Shown here: positions 1 to 5,002 of the stretch, piece by piece | How the letters are laid out: the number at the start of each line of letters is the position of its first letter | Numbering within the stretch: position 1 is the first letter of the stretch | From: Flavobacteriales bacterium | GTDB taxonomy: Bacteria > Bacteroidota > Bacteroidia > Flavobacteriales > JADGDT01 | NCBI GenBank assembly: GCA_023145275.1 | Contig: JAGLEB010000175.1 | Span: 1-5,002, forward strand | Direction: 5' to 3' | Length of the DNA: 5,002 nt | Position numbers and translations under genes: made by a program | Notes under the pieces: model-generated | What the model saw: only the letters and a program-made list of their open reading frames with translations | What the model was told of the DNA's origin: nothing | Database searches by the model: none

Positions 1-458
1 GGAATAATATCAAGTTCAACTGGAGCATCTCCCAAGTTTGTAACTTTGATATCACGTACTACTAAATTTTTACCATTAGGAACAAAAATTGTAACCTCTG
101 TACGAATACCATAAAATTCTGATACTATTTTCTGGTAAGCTAATCCAACATGACATTCATACAAATCGTATTTATCTAATGTTGGTACAAAAAACGGAGA
201 GAATACTTTATAACTTCCATCTGCTTGCTTCATTCTTATGTAAAGAGTTTCTCCTTTAAAATCGGAACTAGGTAATTGAGGAATGTATTTTACGATTCTG
301 TTTAGTGCCGGGTCACCTTTAGTAATAAGCGATCCTCCAGTATTATCAATAATACCTCCAAAAGAAAGTGTTCCAACATAATTAGTCCATTTAACCGGAG
401 TTTTAGGATTTGTAATTATGTACTCTTTGTTCTTGTCGTCAAAATAACCGTACTTCAT
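1..458 (-). CDS. GH94-family disaccharide phosphorylase, N-terminal part (3' end outside window)
   Basis: This is the first 152 residues of a protein whose frame stays open to the window edge. It starts MKYGYFDDKNKEYIITNPKT, the hallmark N-terminus of GH94 phosphorylases (cellobiose, chitobiose and related enzymes). It continues with NYVGT (26-30), TGG (40-42), ETLYIR (70-75), a HVGLAYQKI stretch (103-111) and FVPNGK (125-130), all part of the N-terminal beta-sandwich domain. The catalytic (alpha/alpha)6 barrel and its acid residue lie outside the window; family members are usually about 800 residues. The family cleaves beta-linked disaccharides or oligosaccharides with phosphate in the cytoplasm, giving a sugar 1-phosphate and saving ATP. 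The ATG at 458 is chosen because it gives exactly the family N-terminus; its leader is A/T-rich with no clear Shine-Dalgarno. It lies downstream of the sugar symporter, which probably supplies its substrate. Residues 21-60 differ from the typical cellobiose phosphorylase pattern (PWINYLG, AGGYSFYKD), so specificity is left open. Family assignment is confident. Confidence 0.88.
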   Translation of the reverse strand, partial: MKYGYFDDKNKEYIITNPKTPVKWTNYVGTLSFGGIIDNTGGSLITKGDPALNRIVKYIPQLPSSDFKGETLYIRMKQADGSYKVFSPFFVPTLDKYDLYECHVGLAYQKIVSEFYGIRTEVTIFVPNGKNLVVRDIKVTNLGDAPVELDII

Positions 459-523
459 CTGTATATAATTTTAAATTCTTGTAATTCTATATTTTGTTCT
501 ACCACGGATAGGTGTGAAATAAT

Positions 524-654
524 CGTCACCTTGAGCGTAGCCAAAGCGAAGTCGAAAGGTCTATTTCATAGCCTTCATGATGTTATCACTGTTGCTATAG
601 ATATTTCGACTACATTCCCTTCGTTTCACTTAGCGAATTCTGCTCAATATGACG
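524..654. repeat. 131-bp imperfect palindromic interspersed repeat (MITE/REP-like)
   Basis: The element begins CGTCACCTTGAGC (524-536) and ends GCTCAATATGACG (642-654), inverted copies matching at 11 of 13 positions. A second nested pair, GTCGAAAGGTCTAT (551-564) and ATAGATATTTCGAC (597-610), matches at 12 of 14. An inner ATAGC/GCTAT pair (568-572 and 594-598) closes the top. The right arm has 31 bases between its two conserved blocks where the left has 14, so one arm gained or lost sequence. I see no clear target-site duplication and no coding capacity. CGTCA...TTGAGC...GTCGAAA segments are a style of intergenic repeat found in many Bacteroidota genomes. It fills most of the 243-bp spacer between transporter and phosphorylase. 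If the two are co-transcribed, the RNA could fold into a long hairpin there, affecting mRNA stability or relative expression (inference). No other terminator-like hairpin is visible in this spacer. Confidence 0.72.
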
Positions 655-701
655 GATATTCTAAATTAGAAAATCCACACAAATCATGGAATAATCACCT
701 T

Positions 702-2159
702 TTAAACTTTTCCTCTACGTTCTTCAAGCTGAACTCTAATTTCGTGTGCTTTCTCTGCTGTTATTGGAAATTTATAAAGAAATATTAATGCTATTGTAAG
801 CGATAATATAGGAATAACCATATAGCCAATTCTCATATGTGTATAAACAACTTCTATTTCTTCAGGGCTTATTTTATGTATGGTTGATGCATCAAAACCT
901 GTAAGTTCTAGTAATGGACCGGAAACTAGGAATCCTGCCATGAAACTAAGTTTCAATACCCATGAATATATTGATGAAAAACCACCTTCACGTCTTTCTC
1001 CCGTCTTCAACTCATCATAATCAACAACATCAGCTTGCATTGATGGTAACATCAGCCAAAGGCCCGCGTAACCAATCCCTACAAATACTGTATTTACAAG
1101 CATCAAGTATATGTGGTTGGGATCATTTGTCCACCAAGTAGTAGAGTAGGAGAATAGTGCTATGGAAATAGCAATCATCAGTACTTTTTTCTTTCCTATT
1201 TTTTCTGATAGTCTTCTGAATATTGGAATAAATATTAAACTAAATATGGTATAAATAAATGTACCATATCCTGCGAATTTTGCTCCTTCGTTCCAATCGC
1301 CACCTAATACGTAATAAGTACCAACATATCGTCCGTAACCATCAAAAATAGCCTGACCCATTAAGAAGAATACTGTTAATAAACTCAGAATAACAAATGG
1401 TTTATTATTGAAAGTCTCTTTTAAACTTCGCAAAAGAGGAATACTTTTTTGATTCTGTACTAAATCAGTTTCGTAATATCTTTCTTTTAAGAATATTGCT
1501 GGTATTACTCCAAGTACAATTATTACTACTCCAATAATTATACTGATGTACCTCATACCGTTCACAGGACTGGCTACTTCTACACCATCTTTCACTATCC
1601 AAAATATTGGCAGCATTGACAACCACCATATCCAACCATTTACAAAACCTGCTATAGTTTGAAAATAACCTCTAACGGCTGCTACTCTTGTACGCTCATT
1701 ATAATCTGGAGTCATCTCCATTAATAAACTTTGGTAAGGGATACCCCAAACGGTAAAGAATGTATAAAATAATATACCAAAACCTATAACCCAAAGCATA
1801 ATTCCTACTGGACTTAAATCCATAGGGAACCACCAAATTAAAGGGTAAGTTAACCCTGCCATAATTGCACCTACAAAAATAAAAGGTCGTCTTCTTCCCC
1901 ATTTAGATCTGAAGTTGTCGGAAACCCACCCCATAATAGGATCTAAAATTCCATCCCATAAACGTAGTGACATTAAAATAATTGCAACATAGGTAGGTGG
2001 AAGTTTTAACTCCATATTGAACACCTGATAAGCAATACTTACAAGTACCCAAATACCTAAAACATCTACAGGACCTGCTGCTGCATAAGCCAATTTGCTC
2101 TTAAAAGGAACTTTATCCTCTACGGCAATAAGAGGCTTAGTTGTGGTTTTGTCCGACAT
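702..2159 (-). CDS. GPH/MelB-type sugar:cation symporter (MFS)
   Basis: This is a complete 485-residue inner-membrane transporter of the glycoside-pentoside-hexuronide:cation symporter family (MFS_2 type), which imports glycosides with Na+ or H+. About twelve hydrophobic segments can be seen, roughly at 27-47, 54-77, 93-111, 116-140, 160-185, 203-224, 252-274, 293-314, 323-341, 349-371, 395-417 and 441-463. The signature RLWDGILDPIMG (66-77) holds D69 and D73, which line up with the MelB cation-site aspartates D55 and D59. GRRRP (88-92), MTPDYNERTRVAAVRG (149-164) and the C-terminal-half DVVDYDELKTGERREGG (377-393) are also family motifs. K403 sits where MelB has Lys377. Length is normal and there is no frameshift. 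The ATG at 2159 follows an A-rich leader without a clear Shine-Dalgarno, as is common in Bacteroidota; MSDKTTTKPL fits a short cytoplasmic tail. The next gene downstream is a GH94 phosphorylase, so a beta-linked disaccharide is the likeliest cargo (inference). Homology does not fix the sugar or the coupling ion. Confidence 0.93.
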   Translation of the reverse strand: MSDKTTTKPLIAVEDKVPFKSKLAYAAAGPVDVLGIWVLVSIAYQVFNMELKLPPTYVAIILMSLRLWDGILDPIMGWVSDNFRSKWGRRRPFIFVGAIMAGLTYPLIWWFPMDLSPVGIMLWVIGFGILFYTFFTVWGIPYQSLLMEMTPDYNERTRVAAVRGYFQTIAGFVNGWIWWLSMLPIFWIVKDGVEVASPVNGMRYISIIIGVVIIVLGVIPAIFLKERYYETDLVQNQKSIPLLRSLKETFNNKPFVILSLLTVFFLMGQAIFDGYGRYVGTYYVLGGDWNEGAKFAGYGTFIYTIFSLIFIPIFRRLSEKIGKKKVLMIAISIALFSYSTTWWTNDPNHIYLMLVNTVFVGIGYAGLWLMLPSMQADVVDYDELKTGERREGGFSSIYSWVLKLSFMAGFLVSGPLLELTGFDASTIHKISPEEIEVVYTHMRIGYMVIPILSLTIALIFLYKFPITAEKAHEIRVQLEERRGKV

Positions 2160-2235
2160 ATTATATTTTTAGTTTTTTTAGTCTTAGTTAGAAATGCAAA
2201 TAACTAAAATATATTAATCCTTAGGGTTTTACATA

Positions 2236-2263
2236 CGTTCAACTACTTCTAATTTTCGTTCAA
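2236..2263 (-). promoter_or_regulatory. Two direct TTGAACG heptamers 21 bp apart, candidate regulator site
   Basis: On the minus strand TTGAACG occurs at 2263-2257 and again at 2242-2236. The copies are in the same orientation and their starts are exactly 21 bp apart, about two helical turns. They lie 77 to 104 bp upstream of the transporter ATG, a plausible place for an activator or operator. A third copy (2447-2441) lies farther upstream, and copies two and three share the nine bases TTGAACGTA. No regulator gene is present to match them, and a seven-base repeat in A/T-rich DNA can arise by chance, so this is a candidate only. Confidence 0.25.
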
Positions 2264-2371
2264 AAAGGTGTGTTTTTTGTATCTCGTAAAATGTAAGGTA
2301 GGGTGTGTCAAGATATTGAAAGCTTAATTTTTTAGATGTTAAGAAAAAGATAATTACTTGGTTTTATATAG

Positions 2372-2414
2372 AATCGTCATTTCGACTGGAGCTTGCGGAA
2401 TGGATAAATCTATT
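2372..2414. repeat. Interspersed repeat segment related to the 524-654 element
   Basis: The segment opens AATCGTCA (2372-2379) and closes TCTATT (2409-2414), spanning 43 bp. The left arm of the other spacer's palindrome has the same eight bases at 521-528 and the same six at 560-565, spanning 45 bp; the interior differs. The TTTCGACTGGAGC interior resembles CGTCATTTCGAC-type repeats common between genes in Bacteroidota. A weak stem CATTTCG (2378-2384) with CGGAATG (2396-2402) can form. The bases TCAATATG farther along (2444-2451) match the right end of the other element (644-651), so this may be a decayed full copy ending near 2451, but eight bases could be chance. Confidence 0.45.
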
Positions 2415-2483
2415 GCTAAACAGTTGAAATATCGTATGTACGTTCAATATGGTTAGCCTACAATATTCGTAATAAAATCGACG

Positions 2484-2507
2484 CTCCGAGGTTTTCAACT
2501 CTCGGAG
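2484..2507 (-). terminator. Hairpin after receptor gene, probable terminator
   Basis: A perfect 7-bp inverted repeat, CTCCGAG (2484-2490) and CTCGGAG (2501-2507), encloses a 10-base loop and starts 27 bases past the receptor stop codon. It is the most GC-rich patch of this spacer. On the minus strand the stem is followed by CGTCGATTTTATTA, so the U-rich run is short and begins about six bases after the stem. That is weaker than a textbook intrinsic terminator. It could instead protect the 3' end of the receptor mRNA. Confidence 0.5.
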
Positions 2508-2533
2508 GTATTGAAGTATGATACTTATTTATG

Positions 2534-5002
2534 TTAGAATTGTTCTTTACCAAAAGTAGATTTAGCTTTCTTCTTTTTGCTAGTAAAGTTTAGTGTGTAA
2601 ACTGCACTAATTTCTACAATAGGACCATACCTGTTGTAAGTAGTTTCTTGGTAGAATATTTCATTACCCGATCCATCTTTAGCTCTTGTGTTTAACCCTT
2701 GAATATTTGAACTAAGTATATCAAGTCCTCTTAATGAGAAATTCCAAGATGCTAGTTTCTTGGGTGCATAACTCAGGGCGGCATTTGCTATATAAAACAT
2801 TTCGTCGCTACCTTGTGCTGTAACTGTTGCCGATTTTATATCAATATCTGTTGTGAATTTTAACTCACTAGTAATATTCAAGTTTAGATTTCCTTTCAAA
2901 CTCCAATTTAAACTACTGTTATTTTCTTGGTACCCGAATACTTCTCCATTGATGTTGTAGTGATAAAGCGATCCTCCAACAAATAGTTTTGCCCAGGTTG
3001 TTAGCTCTAAATTTGCATTAAGCTCTCCTCCTGTAGCTGTACTATTTCCTGAATTTGTATAACTTCTGATTAAAACATTTTCTTTCTCATAAACAGTATT
3101 TACTCTAAAAATTGCATTTGTTGTTTCTCTGTGAAAACCTGTTAATCCAATTGATTGAGACCCTACTTTCTTGTTGTACGTGAACTCGAAGTTGGTGTTG
3201 AATTCTGGTTTTAGAGATGGGTCGCCAATTACGTAAACCTCGTAGTGTCTTCTGTACAAAAATGGAGACATGTTTTTTGTAGGAGGTCTATTTACTCTTC
3301 GCGAAGCAGCAAAAATAAGCTGATCTTTGTCTGTAAACTTATAATCTAAGTGTAGAGTAGGGAACCAATCTAATTTCTGGTAGTAGTTATCATGCTTTGG
3401 TTGTGTCAGAAATGGAATTTCGTTGTAATAATCCAGATTATCGATATGCATATTCTGATCGGTATATTCTAAACGTAATCCTGCTACATAATTTAGCTTA
3501 CCCCAAGTACCCGAATAATCGACATATCCCGCATAAATACCTCGCTTTAAGGAAGTACTATTTTCGAAAGTTTTATAGTCTCCCCAAGCCCCATTTGCAA
3601 CATTTAGTGTATCGTAGTTAAATGTACCGTTGTGAATTAGATACTGTGGTTGAAGTCCAAATCCAAGTTTGTCTCCATTGTCAAGTTCTTTTTCGTAATC
3701 AATAGAAATTCTGAATCCATTTAATGGAGAGTCTTCATTTTGTTTGAAATGATCTCGTTGATTACCAACAGCATCGTTGGGTTTATCGAAATCGTAAACT
3801 TCGTTTGATAAATTGCTACTCAAGTTTGAGTGTTCGTAAATAAAAGTAACATTAAGTTTATCGTCGTTATCAAATTTTGTAGCATAATCAATGTTTCCCG
3901 AATGGAATATTCCGTATCTATTATCTGTATTCGGATTATATATCCATTCCTCATTTACTTTATTCTCCTTGTTTTTGTCGGCATAAAAATTATTGTAAAC
4001 ATAAAATGCCGACCTACCTTTATTTCTGTTACTATAAGAATATGAAGCGGATAAACTTGAAACGTCATTAAGATTATAATTCAACCCAAACATTCCCGAA
4101 TATGTTTCGTCCCACTCAGGTCTAAGTCCTGATGCTACCATGTGGTAATATTCACCAGGAGGATTACTTGCCGGATTCTGAAGCAATCGTGCATCACCAT
4201 CTCTATCGCCATTAACATTTTTCTTAGTATAGTTTAATGCTCCATAGAAAGAGATGTCATCATCCATATAATTGAAGTTTAAACCTCCAGCGTAGCGATT
4301 ATCATTCATTTTATACCCATCATACTTATCGGTTCTATTTCCCCAAGGCGCACCACCCACAAGTCCATTTGCAGATAATGACCATCCTTTTTCTCCTGTC
4401 TTTTTTGTGGTAATATTTATTATTCCTCCTTTTCCTTGAGCATCGTATTTTGAAGTAGGAATAGTAATGATTTCAATATTTTCAATTTGATTGCTCGACA
4501 TTGATGCCAATAGCATTGACGGATCCATCTGTGTAGGCTTACCGTTTACGTAAACCATAAAGTCAGTAGCTCCACGTACAGAGACTTCTCCATCGGGTGT
4601 AACAGAAACAGAAGGTAGTTTGCCTAGAATATCTACAGCAGAACCCCCTTTTGCTGTTGCAAAATCATCGGTATTATACGATTTCCTATCTATTTTGTTG
4701 ACAACAGTATTTCTGTGAGCTACAACCTCAACATCAGTTAATATTTGGCTAGAGGCGGCTAATACAACATCTCCGAGCTTAATGTGTTTATGGCTCTTCT
4801 TTACCTCAATACTCTCGATTATTTTTGTTTCGTAACCTATAAAAGATATTTCTATATTATATGTACCATAAGGAACATCTTCTATTTTGAAATCACCATC
4901 AATATCAGATACTCCTCCAATAGCAAGTTCATTATTTGTAATTGATTTTATTGCGATAGAAGCAAAAGGAACTTCCATCCCCGATTCATCAATAATATTT
5001 CC
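2534..5002 (-). CDS. TonB-dependent receptor, outer-membrane beta-barrel family (5' end outside window)
   Basis: A TonB-dependent outer-membrane receptor of 822 visible residues, reading through the upper window edge with no stop. Residues are numbered from the Met at 4978. Eight further in-frame residues, GNIIDESG, precede it and form the first strand of the carboxypeptidase-D regulatory-like domain, so that Met is internal. The true start and signal peptide lie beyond the window. The extension runs to about 75 (DIDGDF 25-30, PYGTYNIEISFIGYE 36-50). The plug covers about 95-195 (ILGKLPSVSV 117-126, SVRGATDFMVYVNGKPT 133-149, KYDAQGKGGIINITTKK 177-193). The rest is a long beta-barrel with the receptor signatures SRRVNRPP (559-566) and GDPSLKPEF (585-593), ending in the C-terminal Phe (814) expected for outer-membrane insertion. 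It most resembles the receptors with an OMP_b-brl_3-type barrel rather than SusC, and no SusD follows. It would import a ligand with TonB energy; a saccharide is suggested only by the sugar genes downstream. Siderophores or peptides remain possible. Confidence 0.9.
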   Translation of the reverse strand, partial: GNIIDESGMEVPFASIAIKSITNNELAIGGVSDIDGDFKIEDVPYGTYNIEISFIGYETKIIESIEVKKSHKHIKLGDVVLAASSQILTDVEVVAHRNTVVNKIDRKSYNTDDFATAKGGSAVDILGKLPSVSVTPDGEVSVRGATDFMVYVNGKPTQMDPSMLLASMSSNQIENIEIITIPTSKYDAQGKGGIINITTKKTGEKGWSLSANGLVGGAPWGNRTDKYDGYKMNDNRYAGGLNFNYMDDDISFYGALNYTKKNVNGDRDGDARLLQNPASNPPGEYYHMVASGLRPEWDETYSGMFGLNYNLNDVSSLSASYSYSNRNKGRSAFYVYNNFYADKNKENKVNEEWIYNPNTDNRYGIFHSGNIDYATKFDNDDKLNVTFIYEHSNLSSNLSNEVYDFDKPNDAVGNQRDHFKQNEDSPLNGFRISIDYEKELDNGDKLGFGLQPQYLIHNGTFNYDTLNVANGAWGDYKTFENSTSLKRGIYAGYVDYSGTWGKLNYVAGLRLEYTDQNMHIDNLDYYNEIPFLTQPKHDNYYQKLDWFPTLHLDYKFTDKDQLIFAASRRVNRPPTKNMSPFLYRRHYEVYVIGDPSLKPEFNTNFEFTYNKKVGSQSIGLTGFHRETTNAIFRVNTVYEKENVLIRSYTNSGNSTATGGELNANLELTTWAKLFVGGSLYHYNINGEVFGYQENNSSLNWSLKGNLNLNITSELKFTTDIDIKSATVTAQGSDEMFYIANAALSYAPKKLASWNFSLRGLDILSSNIQGLNTRAKDGSGNEIFYQETTYNRYGPIVEISAVYTLNFTSKKKKAKSTFGKEQF

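Larger units (their letters stand above)
2160..2533. other. 374-bp intergenic spacer between receptor and transporter genes
   Basis: No open reading frame of note lies here on either strand. In the direction of transcription it holds a hairpin just after the receptor stop (2484-2507), a TTGAACG heptamer (2441-2447), a segment of CGTCA-type interspersed repeat (about 2372-2414), an A/T-rich stretch with a TTGACA-like hexamer (minus strand, 2311-2306), two more TTGAACG heptamers (2263-2257 and 2242-2236), and an A-rich leader running into the transporter ATG. The terminator-like hairpin and the long spacer suggest that the transporter has its own promoter, but I cannot point to a convincing Bacteroidota TTTG / TAnnTTTG pair. 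The best -7-like string is TATATTTT (minus strand, about 2213-2206), which lacks a well-spaced partner. Confidence 0.6.

Noticed and set aside
531..788. Plus-strand 85-codon open frame beginning at TTG
   Set aside because: It starts inside the left arm of the palindromic repeat, runs through the repeat and then antisense into the end of the transporter gene. It has no recognisable domain or leader.
1699..1902. Minus-strand 67-codon open frame within the transporter
   Set aside because: It is a shifted-frame shadow of the intact, motif-rich symporter gene on the same strand.
2283..2311. Minus-strand TTGACA (2311-2306) with a 17-base gap to TACGAG, as a sigma70-like promoter
   Set aside because: The -10 match is poor, and primary promoters in Bacteroidota use a different consensus (TTTG and TAnnTTTG). 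No well-spaced pair of that kind was found, so no promoter is called.
2323..2343. CTTAA/TTAAG inverted repeat with an 11-base loop
   Set aside because: Only five A/T-rich base pairs; too weak to call a terminator or operator.
3397..3621. Plus-strand 74-codon open frame
   Set aside because: It is antisense to the beta-barrel part of the receptor, with no domain or start signal; a shadow frame.
3830..4045. Plus-strand 71-codon hydrophobic open frame
   Set aside because: It is antisense to the receptor; its hydrophobic look comes from complementing Asn/Lys/Asp-rich codons, not from a membrane gene.
2534..5002. Calling the receptor SusC
   Set aside because: The barrel resembles the shorter OMP_b-brl_3-type receptors, and no SusD-like lipoprotein gene follows it.
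1..5002. CRISPR arrays, tRNA or rRNA genes, intact insertion sequences
   Set aside because: No regularly spaced direct repeats, cloverleaf-like segments, rRNA motifs or transposase frames were seen on either strand.

Overview
The window looks like a chromosomal carbohydrate-use locus from a low-GC member of the Bacteroidota. Four things point there: an outer-membrane TonB-dependent receptor with the N-terminal carboxypeptidase-D-like extension typical of that phylum, A/T-rich gene leaders with no clear Shine-Dalgarno sequence, long spacers between genes, and CGTCA-ended interspersed palindromic repeats in those spacers. I cannot place it more precisely from sequence alone.

All three genes read on the minus strand, so transcription runs from high to low coordinates. 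First comes a TonB-dependent receptor (5002 to 2534, 5' end cut by the window edge). It is followed by a 374-bp spacer (2533-2160) holding a probable terminator hairpin, a repeat-derived segment and TTGAACG heptamers. Next is a complete GPH/MelB-type sugar:cation symporter of the major facilitator superfamily (2159 to 702). A 243-bp spacer (701-459) dominated by a 131-bp imperfect palindrome leads to the N-terminal third or less of a GH94-type disaccharide phosphorylase (458 to 1, 3' end cut). There is no credible gene on the plus strand.

The set suggests a simple uptake and phosphorolysis route: passage across the outer membrane, cation-driven import across the inner membrane, then cytoplasmic cleavage of a beta-linked disaccharide with phosphate to give a sugar 1-phosphate and a free sugar. 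The transporter-phosphorylase link is fairly strong. The receptor's part is weaker, because it lacks SusC features, has no SusD in view, and is separated by a probable terminator. The sugar cannot be identified from this window. I see no clearly novel system. The points most worth a second look are the non-canonical N-terminus of the GH94 protein, the inverted-repeat element between transporter and phosphorylase, and the phased heptamers upstream of the transporter.
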